64,000 nucleotides of DNA. Origin: Ensifer canadensis. GTDB lineage: Bacteria; Pseudomonadota; Alphaproteobacteria; Rhizobiales; Rhizobiaceae. Each line of letters starts with the position of its first letter. Position 1 is the first letter of the stretch. Positions 9,422-18,647 of the stretch are shown one piece after another. The stretch spans positions 62,001 through 126,000 of the forward strand of contig NZ_CP083370.1 in the NCBI RefSeq assembly GCF_017488845.2, in the 5' to 3' direction. The position numbers were made by a program, and so were the translations under genes. The notes under the pieces were generated by a model. That model saw only the letters and a list, made by a program, of their open reading frames with translations, searched no databases and was not told the origin of the DNA.

Positions 9422-10333
9422 ATGGACCAGCTCACGGCCATGCGCGCGTTTCTCCGCGTTGTCGAAACCGGCAATTTCACACGTGCTTCCGCTTCGCTCA
9501 ATATGCCCAAGGCGACCGTCACCAATCTCATCCAGGGATTGGAAGCGCATCTGCGCACCAAGCTGCTCAATCGCACGACGCGGCGGGTTCTGGTGACCCC
9601 GGATGGCGCGCTCTATTACGAGCGGGCCGCGCGCCTCGTGACCGACCTCGATGAGCTCGACGGCAGCCTGTCGAGCGCCCAGACGCTGCCGAAGGGGCGG
9701 CTGCGCGTGGAGATGGCAAGCGCCATGGCCAATCTCATCGTTATCCCGGCTCTGTCCGAATTCCACAAGCGCTACCCTGACATCCAGATCGATCTCGGCG
9801 TCTCGGACCGCACCGTCGACTATGTTGCCGAGAATGTCGACTGCGCCATTCGTGTCGGCACCCTGACCGACCAGTCGCTGATTGCCCGGCGCATCACCGA
9901 CATGAGCTTCGTCGCCTGCGCGGCACCCGACTATCTCGACCGTTGCTCGACGCCGCAACATCCCTCCGATCTTTCGAAGAATTGTTATGTCGTCGGCTAT
10001 TTCCGCCCGCAGACCGGCCAGCAGATGCCGTTCTATTTCAAGCGCGGCGCGGAAGAGATCGAGGTTCATGGTCGTTATGCGGTGGCCGCCAACGAATCGA
10101 CCACCTATCTCGCCGCCGCCCGTGCCGGCCTCGGTGTCATCCAGGCGCCCCGCTTCATGGTGCGGGAGGATCTTGAGACCGGCGCGATGCGGAGGGTGCT
10201 GCAGGACTGGCAAATCGAATCGATGCCGATCTATCTCGTCTATCCGCCGAACCGACACCTGAGCAGCCGTCTGCGCGTCTTTGCCGACTGGGTGGTGAAA
10301 GTGATCGCCCAGTCGCAACTCGACGGCGAATAG
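9422..10333 (+). CDS. LysR-family transcriptional regulator
   Basis: 303 aa. An N-terminal winged helix-turn-helix (about residues 3-60, with [24 protein letters not shown] split across it) is followed by a periplasmic-binding-protein-like effector domain. Subgroup features such as [17 protein letters not shown] resemble the CrgA/DsdC-like class. I chose the ATG at 9422 because [11 protein letters not shown] is the normal family start; a TTG two codons earlier is possible. Transcribed away from the esterase-like/RND genes, so it probably controls that operon. Confidence 0.92.
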   Translation: MDQLTAMRAFLRVVETGNFTRASASLNMPKATVTNLIQGLEAHLRTKLLNRTTRRVLVTPDGALYYERAARLVTDLDELDGSLSSAQTLPKGRLRVEMASAMANLIVIPALSEFHKRYPDIQIDLGVSDRTVDYVAENVDCAIRVGTLTDQSLIARRITDMSFVACAAPDYLDRCSTPQHPSDLSKNCYVVGYFRPQTGQQMPFYFKRGAEEIEVHGRYAVAANESTTYLAAARAGLGVIQAPRFMVREDLETGAMRRVLQDWQIESMPIYLVYPPNRHLSSRLRVFADWVVKVIAQSQLDGE

Positions 10334-10335
10334 GC

Positions 10336-10737
10336 CTATTTGCCCCGCTCGGCGTCGTAGCGCGCGCGCGCCGCGTCGAGAGTGCCGAAATGCGTCTCGG
10401 CCCAACGGTCGAGCACCAGCAGGGTTTCGCTGAGCGAACGGCCGACAGCGCTGAGGCTGTATTCCACATGCGGCGGCACGGTCTTCTTGTCCTCGCGAAT
10501 GACAAGGCCGTTCCGCTCCAGTTCCTTCAGCGTCTGCGTCAGCATCTTCTGCGAGACGTCGCCAAGCCGGCGCATCAGCGCGGCGTTGCGCATCGGCCCT
10601 TCTTCGAGCGCCGAGATGATCAGCATCGCCCATTTGCTGGCGATCAGCTCCAGCGCATGCCGCGAGGAGCAGGTCGGGTCGAAGACATCCGGAATGGAGG
10701 TGATGGGTGCTTCGAGCGGGTCTGTCGAGATTTTCAT
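10336..10737 (-). CDS. HxlR-family transcriptional regulator
   Basis: 133-aa winged-helix protein with the HxlR hallmarks: an N-terminal Cys (DPTCSSRHALELI), SKWAMLIISAL, a recognition helix in the DVSQKMLTQTLKELERNGLV region and the wing with VEYSLSAVGRSL. Members often sense electrophiles through that Cys or bind small ligands. It ends 2 bases after the LysR stop (convergent) and is divergent from the SMR exporter gene over 82 bases, so it is the likely regulator of the exporter. The ATG at 10737 was chosen over a TTG three codons upstream; neither has a good ribosome site. Confidence 0.9.
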   Translation of the reverse strand: MKISTDPLEAPITSIPDVFDPTCSSRHALELIASKWAMLIISALEEGPMRNAALMRRLGDVSQKMLTQTLKELERNGLVIREDKKTVPPHVEYSLSAVGRSLSETLLVLDRWAETHFGTLDAARARYDAERGK

Positions 10738-10819
10738 AGTTACCAAAAGGTGCGTAATTGCTATCCAGTGCCTACCCTACCAGATTGTTCTCCAGATGGA
10801 AATTTCGATGGAGACGGTA

Positions 10820-11137
10820 ATGGCATGGATCATCCTGATAGCGGCGAGCCTGATTGAAATCATCATGGGCCTGGCGCTCAAATATGCCGAAGGCTGGACG
10901 AAACTGGTGCCGAGCGCGATCGGCATCGCAGCGGCGCTCGGCAGCGTCTACCTCCTGACGATCGCCATGCGCGACCTGCCGGCCGGCACTGCCTACGCCG
11001 CCTGGACCGGCATCGGCTCAGTCGGCATCACGGTGCTCGGCATCGTGCTTTTCGGGGATCCCGTCTCCTGGATGCGGATCACCTGCATCGCGATGATCAT
11101 CGTCGCCGTCGCCGGCCTGCGCTTCCTCGAAGCCTGA
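10820..11137 (+). CDS. Small multidrug resistance (SMR) exporter, SugE/Gdx-like
   Basis: 105 aa with four transmembrane helices. It begins MAWIILIAASLIE like SugE/Gdx guanidinium exporters, and the conserved proton/substrate-coupling Glu is E13. TGIGSVGI in helix 3 and PAGTAYAAWTG also fit the SugE side of the family. Two positions usually fixed in true Gdx proteins differ: residue 10 is Ser rather than Gly, and residue 16 is Met rather than Trp, so the substrate may differ. The ATG at 10820 has GGAG six bases upstream; an in-frame ATG at 10808 lacks a site. SMR proteins work as antiparallel dimers in the inner membrane. Confidence 0.9.
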   Translation: MAWIILIAASLIEIIMGLALKYAEGWTKLVPSAIGIAAALGSVYLLTIAMRDLPAGTAYAAWTGIGSVGITVLGIVLFGDPVSWMRITCIAMIIVAVAGLRFLEA

Positions 11138-11163
11138 TACGGCCAGCCGCCGCAACTGCAGAC

Positions 11164-11199
11164 AAAAAAAAGCGCCGCGATTTGATCGCGGCGCTTTTT
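11164..11199. terminator. Bidirectional rho-independent terminator
   Basis: A 10-bp perfect GC-rich stem (GCGCCGCGAT / ATCGCGGCGC, loop TTG) is flanked by a run of A on the left and T on the right. It can end both the SMR transcript (+) and the helicase transcript (-). Confidence 0.85.
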
Positions 11200-11230
11200 G
11201 ATTTGGGCTGACGCCGTTGCTGCGGCAAGC

Positions 11231-13198
11231 TTAGCTCTGGCGGTTCTTGGCGTTGTTGCCCTTGGGCTTCGGCTTGAAGCCGCCGTCCTTGCCGGCGTTC
11301 GGCTTGGCCTTCTTTTTAGTCCAGGCGTCGCGGTTTTCCGGCGGCTTGTCGTCGGTGTGGGCCGAGGCGGCGGCGTAAGCCGGCTTCTTGTCGAACTTGC
11401 GCTTCGGCTTGAAGTCGCCGTCACTGCGTGCCGCATCGTCCGAATAGGGGCGCTTCTTGGCAAAGGCCGGTTTGTCCTTGGAGAAACCTGGCTTGTCCTT
11501 GGAGAAGTTCGGCTTGTCCTTGGAAAAACTCGGCTTCTCCTGGCGCTGCTGCGACAGATCGGGAGCGCCCGGCAGCGTCTTCACCCGGATGCCCTTCTCC
11601 AGCATGCCCTCCTTGCCGATCGACGACAGGAAGCGCTCGGCTCCATCGGAGGTCATTTCGACGAAGGTCTCTTCCTGCTGCATGCGGATCGCGCCGATGT
11701 CGCGCTTGGTCAGCTTGCCGTGGCGGCAGAGCATCGGGATCAGCCAGCGCGGCTCGGCATTCTGCTTGCGGCCGACCGAGAGCGAGAACCAGCTGCCATC
11801 GCTGAAATCGGCGCGCGGCGCGTCATAGTCTTCGCGCGGTGCAGACTTCTCATCGCGGCGCGGCTTTGCGCGGCTGTCGCCGACGGCAACCTCGATCAGG
11901 TCTTCCGGGGCCGAGCGGCCAGAGCGGAACTGGCGCACGAAGGCGGCAGCCATCTGCTCGGCACCATGAAGCTCGATGAGCGCGCGCACGATCGCCTCTT
12001 CGTCTTCGCGGATCGGTTCGGCAAAGCTCGTGTCGGCAAGCAGGCGCTCGTCGTCGCGGCGGCTGACCTCGTCGGCCGACGGCGGGCGGGCCCAGTTGGC
12101 GGTGATCCGGGCGTTTTCGAGCAGGCGCTCCGCCTTGCGGCGCTGGCTCACCGGCACGATCAGGGCGCTGACGCCCTTCTGGCCGGCGCGTCCGGTGCGG
12201 CCGCTGCGGTGCAGCAGTGTATCCGGGTTGGTCGGCAGGTCGGCGTGGATGACCAGTTCGAGGCCCGGCAAGTCGATGCCGCGGGCGGCAACGTCGGTGG
12301 CGATGCAGACGCGGGCGCGTCCGTCGCGCATGGCCTGCAGCGCGTGGGTGCGTTCGTTCTGGCTGAGTTCGCCCGACAGAGCCACCACCGAGAAGCCGCG
12401 GTTGTTGAAGCGGGCAGTCAGATGGTTGACGGCTGCACGGGTCGAGCAGAAGACGATCGCATTCTTCGCTTCGTAGAAGCGCAGGACGTTGATGATCGCG
12501 TTTTCGCGATCGTTCGACGCAACGGTCAGGGCGCGGTATTCGATGTCGACGTGCTGCTTCTGCTCGGACGCGGTGCTGATGCGCACGGCGTCGCGCTGGT
12601 AGTTCTTGGCAAGCGTCGCGATCGAGCGCGGTACGGTCGCCGAAAACATCAGCGTGCGGCGGTCGTCGGGAGACTCCTCGAGGATGAATTCGAGGTCCTC
12701 GCGGAAACCGAGATCGAGCATCTCGTCGGCCTCGTCGAGCACGACGGCACGCAACGAAGAAATATCGAGCGAGTTGCGGCGGATATGGTCGCATAGGCGT
12801 CCGGGCGTGCCGACGACGATGTGGGCGCCGCGCTCCAGCGCGCGCTTCTCGGTGCGCATGTCCATGCCGCCGACGCAGGACGCGATCGTCGCGCCAGTCT
12901 GCTCATAGAGCCATTCGAGCTCGCGCTTGACCTGCAGCGCCAGTTCGCGCGTTGGTGCGATCACAAGCGCCAGCGGCGCGCCGGGCGCGCTGAAGCGGCG
13001 CTGGTCGCCAAGCAGGGTCGGTGCCAGCGCCAGGCCGAAGGCGACGGTCTTGCCGGAGCCGGTCTGGGCCGATACCAGCGCATCCTTGCCCGCCAGATCA
13101 GGATCGCGCATCGCCTGTTGAACCGGCGTCAACTCGTTGTAACCGCGTTTTGCCAACGCCTCGGCGATCGCAGGCGCGATCCCTTCGAATTCTGTCAT
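11231..13198 (-). CDS. DEAD-box ATP-dependent RNA helicase (DeaD/CsdA type)
   Basis: 655 aa. The helicase core shows the Q motif (ELTPVQQAM), Walker A (AQTGSGKT), the DEAD box near residue 153 (LDEADEMLD), SAT (MFSATVP) and HRSGRTGRAGQKG, followed by a DbpA/CsdA-type RNA-binding domain (about 455-535) and a basic, disordered tail rich in Lys, Phe and Asp. It unwinds structured RNA in ribosome assembly or mRNA decay, often in the cold. The ATG at 13198 has an ACGAGAG site; the frame is open 37 codons upstream but that part is not family-like. The tail contains a tandem heptad repeat, listed separately. Confidence 0.95.
   Translation of the reverse strand: MTEFEGIAPAIAEALAKRGYNELTPVQQAMRDPDLAGKDALVSAQTGSGKTVAFGLALAPTLLGDQRRFSAPGAPLALVIAPTRELALQVKRELEWLYEQTGATIASCVGGMDMRTEKRALERGAHIVVGTPGRLCDHIRRNSLDISSLRAVVLDEADEMLDLGFREDLEFILEESPDDRRTLMFSATVPRSIATLAKNYQRDAVRISTASEQKQHVDIEYRALTVASNDRENAIINVLRFYEAKNAIVFCSTRAAVNHLTARFNNRGFSVVALSGELSQNERTHALQAMRDGRARVCIATDVAARGIDLPGLELVIHADLPTNPDTLLHRSGRTGRAGQKGVSALIVPVSQRRKAERLLENARITANWARPPSADEVSRRDDERLLADTSFAEPIREDEEAIVRALIELHGAEQMAAAFVRQFRSGRSAPEDLIEVAVGDSRAKPRRDEKSAPREDYDAPRADFSDGSWFSLSVGRKQNAEPRWLIPMLCRHGKLTKRDIGAIRMQQEETFVEMTSDGAERFLSSIGKEGMLEKGIRVKTLPGAPDLSQQRQEKPSFSKDKPNFSKDKPGFSKDKPAFAKKRPYSDDAARSDGDFKPKRKFDKKPAYAAASAHTDDKPPENRDAWTKKKAKPNAGKDGGFKPKPKGNNAKNRQS
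11465..11545 (-). repeat. 21-bp tandem repeat encoding FSKDKPx in the helicase tail
   Basis: Three near-identical 21-base units (11465-11485, 11486-11506, 11507-11527) plus a partial fourth encode successive Phe-Ser-Lys-Asp-Lys-Pro-x heptads. The units differ by a few substitutions only, which points to recent slippage-type expansion. Confidence 0.85.
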
Positions 13199-13354
13199 CT
13201 CTCGTCTTTCGGATTTCGGTTTTCGCGCCGGTAAACGAACAAGACCTTGGATCAGGTCGTCATCAGGCGCCGATTGCCGCGGCCAGCATCTTATCGCCGG
13301 CCTGTTCATGGCGCGCTACATACGCGTTCGGGCCCGAAATGTACAGTGCGCCGC

Positions 13355-13738
13355 TCAAGCGCCGGGTTCATCGCTGGTTTGGCCGAATTCGTTCGGCCCC
13401 TCGGTGCCCGGCCAGAGACAGAGCGCGATGAAGACGATGGGGCTCAGGACAGGGATGAACAGGCAGATCGCCAGCGGTCCGGGATAGCCGATATCGTGCA
13501 GCCGCTTGATCGCCAGCATGGCGATCGAGAGCGTGGAAACGATGCCGGACACGATCAGCGCCAGCGTCCAGAGCGCCAGCGCGGTCCTGTGGTTCTCGTT
13601 GGCGAGCATCTGCGCGACGACGAAACCGCCTATCAGCAGCCAGAAAAGCCAGGACAGGAAAAAGGGCAGGCGGGTGATGCGGCCGGAGGGGCTGAAGAAC
13701 AGCCAGATCATGCTCGGCCGTCGCCCCTCCGGTGTCAT
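13355..13738 (-). CDS. DUF805 family small membrane protein
   Basis: 127 aa with about four hydrophobic helices and the DUF805 pattern: SGRITRLPFF near the N-terminus, then IKRLHDIGYPG and the C-terminal LWPGTEGPNEFG. Function unknown. Its ATG lies 4 bases after the dapD stop on the same strand, so it is probably co-transcribed with dapD. An internal ATG at 13711 is a less likely start. Confidence 0.88.
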   Translation of the reverse strand: MTPEGRRPSMIWLFFSPSGRITRLPFFLSWLFWLLIGGFVVAQMLANENHRTALALWTLALIVSGIVSTLSIAMLAIKRLHDIGYPGPLAICLFIPVLSPIVFIALCLWPGTEGPNEFGQTSDEPGA

Positions 13739-13742
13739 CGGA

Positions 13743-14600
<858 letters not shown>

Positions 14601-14910
14601 CGGAATTCCTTAAAGTTCGGCGGTTATCCTGCGAAAGCTCTACTGCATAATTCCGAAAATCGGAATCGATTTAAGGACAAAATTAGGCAGCGACGCGATG
14701 TGCGCCCGTGGGTGTTCTGTATCGGCTGGAATGCGCGGCGCCCGAGGCCCGTTCCGGAAAAGTTGGACCGCTTTTCGGCTCGACGCTGCCGGCAGGGCTT
14801 GGCAAGCGCGGTCGACTGCGGCATCAGGGGCATTCATGACCGATGAAACAGGATAGGACGCGTCCGCCCGAGATGCCGATTGTCCGGAACGCGACGGGAA
14901 AGACGATAGC
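14601..14910. other. 310-base intergenic region with a degraded palindromic repeat
   Basis: Divergent spacer between dapD and the LOG-type gene. At about 14643-14691 it holds an imperfect palindrome (CTGCATAATT… to …AATTAGGCAG around CGGAATCGATTTAAGG) that resembles the right half of the RIME-like element at 37671-37774. The remainder shows no convincing gene, and I did not find a clear promoter. Confidence 0.5.
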
Positions 14911-15810
14911 ATGGCACGCATGAAGAAGCGCAATCTGCGCCGTAAGGATGGGGTTTGGGATCCGCTGGCCGATAGCTCGCAGAGCCGGCAACGGGCGCAG
15001 ACGGTGCCGGTGACGCCGCAGTCGGCCTCTCCTTCCTATCGCCTTGCCTATATCGACGACGATTTTCTCTGCCGCGAGGAACTGCGCCCGGTGCGGCTGC
15101 AGCTCGAACTCTTGAAGACCGAAATGATGCTGGAGGAGTACGGCATCAACTCGACCGTGGTGATGTTCGGTGGCGCGCGCATTCCCGAGCCGGGCGGCGA
15201 CGCCTGGGCCGCCAGGAACGATATCCAGCGCAAGAACCTGGAAGCAGCCTCGGTCTATTACGACGAAGCGCGCAAGTTCGCGCAGATCGTCTCGGAACAT
15301 TCCGCCAAGCTGCACTACAAGGAATATGTCGTCGTCACCGGCGGCGGGCCGGGTGTGATGGAGGCGGGCAACCGTGGCGCTGACGATGTCGGCGCGCCGT
15401 CGATCGGCCTCAACATCGTGTTGCCGCACGAGCAGGCGCCGAACCGCTTCGTGACGCCGGAGCTGTCGTTCAACTTCCACTATTTCGCCATCCGCAAGAT
15501 GCATTTCCTGCTGCGCGCCAAGGCCGTCACGGTGTTTCCAGGCGGCTTCGGCACGTTGGACGAGCTGTTCGAAACGATGACGCTGATGCAGACCGGTCGC
15601 CTGGCGCTGGTCCCGCTCATTCTCTTCGGGGAAAAGTTCTGGCGCTCGATCATCAATTTCGAGGCGCTTGCCGAGTTCGGCACGATCGCGCCGAACGATA
15701 TCGATCTGGTGCAGTTCGTCGAAACCGCCGATGAGGCCTGGGATATCATCTCCCGCTTCTACGAGACCGTCGATCCGCGGTCGGTGCCGATGGCGAACGG
15801 CAGGCGATAG
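14911..15810 (+). CDS. LOG-type Rossmann-fold protein (TIGR00730 family)
   Basis: 299 aa. The lysine-decarboxylase-like/LOG signature is complete: VVTGGGPGVMEAGNRGA, then PGGFGTLDELFE. Proteins with both motifs are nucleotide 5'-monophosphate phosphoribohydrolases; plant-type members activate cytokinin nucleotides. This one has an extra N-terminal region of about 90 residues compared with short LOG proteins, so the substrate is uncertain. It is monocistronic as far as I can see. Confidence 0.88.
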   Translation: MARMKKRNLRRKDGVWDPLADSSQSRQRAQTVPVTPQSASPSYRLAYIDDDFLCREELRPVRLQLELLKTEMMLEEYGINSTVVMFGGARIPEPGGDAWAARNDIQRKNLEAASVYYDEARKFAQIVSEHSAKLHYKEYVVVTGGGPGVMEAGNRGADDVGAPSIGLNIVLPHEQAPNRFVTPELSFNFHYFAIRKMHFLLRAKAVTVFPGGFGTLDELFETMTLMQTGRLALVPLILFGEKFWRSIINFEALAEFGTIAPNDIDLVQFVETADEAWDIISRFYETVDPRSVPMANGRR

Positions 15811-15892
15811 CGCCTCTCCGGTAAACTTGCGAAGCGGTTTCGCTCAGGGGAGGCCATCTTCATTTCCTCCGGTTCTCGTGTATTTTGTGCCC

Positions 15893-16012
15893 ATGCAGAA
15901 CGACAATCGATCATCAGTCAGAAAAACAATCTCCCTCGCCCTGGGTGCCGCGATGACGCTTGCCGGAGCGATCGGGTTCCTGATCGAGAGCCTTCTTCGT
16001 CATTCGGTTTGA
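15893..16012 (+). CDS. Small predicted membrane peptide, 39 aa
   Basis: The frame encodes a basic polar head (MQNDNRSSVRKT) and one hydrophobic helix with a small-residue core (SLALGAAMTLAGAIGFLIE), ending LLRHSV. The shape is that of a single-pass small protein. No strong ribosome site is visible, and it sits 82 bases after the LOG-type gene. The family is not recognised. Confidence 0.45.
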   Translation: MQNDNRSSVRKTISLALGAAMTLAGAIGFLIESLLRHSV

Positions 16013-16170
16013 TGCCGCCCTAAGCCCTGCATCCAAAACCGGAACCAGCGCCAGCAATCAATGCCGGCGAGCCAGTCGTTGAGCCAGCAGCCGCGCCTAG
16101 TGCTTCGGTAACGGCAATGCGTCAAAACAAGGATTGTGCATTTCCGCCGCCCTGTTTGACACGGAGCTTT

Positions 16171-16210
16171 CGACACCGCCGCGTGCCAATCCAGGCGCGC
16201 GGCGGTGTCG
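16171..16210. terminator. Strong 13-bp hairpin between convergent genes
   Basis: CGACACCGCCGCG (16171-16183) pairs perfectly with 16198-16210 across a 14-base loop. It lies between the 39-aa peptide gene (+) and the EF-hand gene (-). There is no T run, so termination is only one possibility. Confidence 0.45.
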
Positions 16211-16254
16211 TCGGATACTCCTTTCACCGGGCGGCGGGAAAGGGCACCGATGGA

Positions 16255-16776
16255 TCAAATTTTCTTGGTGAAGTCGGCGGCGTCGATGACACCGTCGCCG
16301 TTCTTGTCACGACGCTTGAACATTTTTTCTGAAGCACTTGCGACCTCGGCAGCGCTCAAAGAGCCGTTGCCGTCGGCGTCGACGCGCTTGAAGGCCTTTG
16401 GCCGCATGCCGGGCACCATGGCCGGCCGCGCGTCCTTCAGTTGGGCAAGGGCTGCGTCGCGCTCCTTGCCGTCCTTGCTCTTGGCTTCCTGCCAGGCCTT
16501 GCGGGCGTCGCGGAACGCCTGGCGCTTCGCCTGCATCTCGTCGGCACTGATCTGGCCGTCGCCATTGGTGTCGAATGCCTTGAAGTTCGCGGTCATGTGC
16601 GCCTGTAACTCGTCGAGTGACACCTTGGAATCGCTGTTGGTGTCCAGTCGCTTGATCATCCGTTCGGCCCGCTGTTCGGGCGTCATCTTGTCTCTGGCGG
16701 CAAATGATGGCGCAGCCAATCCGGTAACGGCGACGGCAAGGGCGGTTACGCCAAGGATCAGGGTTCTGTTCCGCAT
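16255..16776 (-). CDS. Exported EF-hand calcium-binding protein
   Basis: 173 aa. A signal peptide (MRNRTLILGVTALAV… ending PSFAA near residue 26) is followed by four EF-hand loops: DTNSDSKVSLDE, DTNGDGQISADE, DADGNGSLSAAE and DKNGDGVIDAAD. The middle region is helical and charged. It should bind Ca2+ in the periplasm or outside; its partner is unknown. AAGGAAG lies just upstream of two adjacent ATGs (16779 and 16776). I chose the second because the spacing is better. Confidence 0.9.
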   Translation of the reverse strand: MRNRTLILGVTALAVAVTGLAAPSFAARDKMTPEQRAERMIKRLDTNSDSKVSLDELQAHMTANFKAFDTNGDGQISADEMQAKRQAFRDARKAWQEAKSKDGKERDAALAQLKDARPAMVPGMRPKAFKRVDADGNGSLSAAEVASASEKMFKRRDKNGDGVIDAADFTKKI

Positions 16777-16904
16777 CATGCTTCCTTTCGATCGGGTTAT
16801 GCCCGAACGAATGATAGGCAGCGGGACGGCGAGCACCAGTTAAACTTTGGTAATTTAAGTCTTTGGCGGGAAAGGGGTTTTTCCCGGGCCAAAATGTGTC
16901 GGGG

Positions 16905-17618
16905 TCAGAGGTCGGCGACCACGCGCCTGAGGAAGCTGGCGAGATCCTCGGTGACGTAATCGATCTGCTCGTCCTCGTCTCCGGACTGCTCCCAGGATTC
17001 GGCGAACTCGTATTCGAAGTTGCGCGGCACCAGTAGAACCGTCTTCATCCCGAGCGTTTTCGGAACCAGAAGGTTGCGCGGCAGGTCCTCGAACATGACC
17101 GCATTGCGGGTATCGACCCGGTGCAGGCTCATGAACTTGTCATAGGTTTCGCCGGCCGGCTTCGGCACGAAATCGGCAGCGACGATATCGAAGATGTCGT
17201 TGAAGTGATCGAGGATGCCGAGTGCGCGAGCGGTCATTTCCGCATGTGCAACGCTGCCGTTGGTGAAGATGAACTTGCGCCCCGGTAGCGCCTTGATCGC
17301 TTCGCCCAGCGTCGGATCCGGCGGCACGATGCTGTAGTCGATCGCATGCGCCTTTTCGAGGAAGTCGCTCGGGTCGATGCCGTGATGGATCATCAGGCCT
17401 TTGAGCGTCGTGCCGTGATCGCGGTAGTAGTCTTTCTGCAGCTTCTTCGCGTCCGCCGGCTCGAGCGACAGCAGCGCCGAAACGTAAGCCGTCATGTTAC
17501 GGTCGATCTGCGAGAACAGATTGACGTGGTGCGGGTAGAGCGTGTTGTCCAGATCGAAGACCCAGTCGGTGACATGGGCGAATTCGTCGTGGGTCGGCAG
17601 GCGATCGAGCTTTTTCAT
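16905..17618 (-). CDS. HAD-family pyrimidine 5'-nucleotidase
   Basis: 237 aa. HAD motif I is DLDNTLYP (nucleophile D22, acid/base D24), motif II is FTNGS, and motif IV sits in AVMFEDLPRNL. The combination FDLDNTLYPHHVNLF with the helical cap is typical of the SDT1-like pyrimidine 5'-nucleotidases, which release nucleosides from UMP/CMP. Cytoplasmic. Monocistronic; divergent from the hydroxylase gene at 17770. Confidence 0.9.
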   Translation of the reverse strand: MKKLDRLPTHDEFAHVTDWVFDLDNTLYPHHVNLFSQIDRNMTAYVSALLSLEPADAKKLQKDYYRDHGTTLKGLMIHHGIDPSDFLEKAHAIDYSIVPPDPTLGEAIKALPGRKFIFTNGSVAHAEMTARALGILDHFNDIFDIVAADFVPKPAGETYDKFMSLHRVDTRNAVMFEDLPRNLLVPKTLGMKTVLLVPRNFEYEFAESWEQSGDEDEQIDYVTEDLASFLRRVVADL

Positions 17619-17769
17619 GACCGCCTTATGACACGGGTATGGGCGGCCACCAAACGAGAAAATTCACCCCGCCGCACGGGCTACCCTACCGGCGCAGACG
17701 TTTCCACTTTGAATTGCCAAAACAACATGGCATCGTTCGGCCGGCGCGGCTTTGACGTAGGGGTTCCGG

Positions 17770-18567
17770 ATGCCGATGTCGGACGAACTGTTTTACCTGC
17801 TGTTTCTGTTCGGATTCTACGCGACGACAGTCGTTACCTATTTCGCCCTGGGTTATGGCCTGACCTGGGTCAACGACCGCAATCCCGAGCGAAAGATTCA
17901 GAAGGGACGCGGTTCCGACAAGCGCCGCAGGGCGGAAGTCCGCCAGAGCCTGGTGTCGATGTTCAGCGCCTGCCTGCCGCTGACGATCGGCCTCTATGTC
18001 CAGCAAAAGGGCTGGGCGCCCGGGCCCTGGACCTTCAATTGGTGGGCGGCGGTGCCGCTCTTTGTCCTGTGCATGTTCCTCTACGATACCTGGTTCTATT
18101 TCATGCACCGGCTGCTGCACACCAAGTGGCTGTTTCCACTGCACGCCCTTCATCACAGAAGCGTCGCACCAACGATCTGGAGCACCTATTCTGAGGATTT
18201 CTTCGACAACTTCCTCTTGCAGAGTTTTTCAGCCGTCGTCGTTTTCGCCGTCCCGTTTCCGCCGGCGATCCTGATCGGGCACCGGTTGTTCGAACATTTC
18301 AACGGCATGTTCGGGCACTGCGGGTTCGAGTATTTCGCCTCATCGACGGCGCGATATCCGTCCCCTCTCTTGTGCACGACGTTCCACGACCAGCATCATT
18401 CCGGCTTCAAGTACAACTACGGCAACTACTTTTCGTTCTGGGATCGCGTGCTCGGCACGATCTCGCCGAACTACGATCAGCGCGTGAAGGCCTTCGAAGA
18501 CGAAGGTCAGCCGCTCACGTTCAGTCGGGCGGTCGACCTGGCGGAAGTTCAGGAAAAGCCGGACTGA
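17770..18567 (+). CDS. Sterol desaturase/fatty-acid hydroxylase family membrane protein
   Basis: 265 aa with several transmembrane helices and the three histidine boxes of a di-iron membrane oxygenase: HRLLH (from H113), HALHH (from H125) and HDQHH (from H206), plus HFNGMFGHCG. In bacteria such enzymes hydroxylate lipid A acyl chains, ornithine lipids or carotenoids; the substrate here cannot be told. The stop codon is followed at once by a sequence like the end of the inverted-repeat element at 43.9-44.2 kb. Confidence 0.88.
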   Translation: MPMSDELFYLLFLFGFYATTVVTYFALGYGLTWVNDRNPERKIQKGRGSDKRRRAEVRQSLVSMFSACLPLTIGLYVQQKGWAPGPWTFNWWAAVPLFVLCMFLYDTWFYFMHRLLHTKWLFPLHALHHRSVAPTIWSTYSEDFFDNFLLQSFSAVVVFAVPFPPAILIGHRLFEHFNGMFGHCGFEYFASSTARYPSPLLCTTFHDQHHSGFKYNYGNYFSFWDRVLGTISPNYDQRVKAFEDEGQPLTFSRAVDLAEVQEKPD

Positions 18568-18647
18568 TATCAGCGCAGGTTGGTATATATCGGCGAGACT
18601 GTACGGAGTTCTTGGCAATATCAGGACCCGCGTGCTAGCTCGCAGCC

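Noticed and set aside
10738..10819. Possible guanidine riboswitch in front of the SMR exporter
   Set aside because: The spacer is only 82 bases, and I could not find the paired stems and conserved loops of the known guanidine classes.
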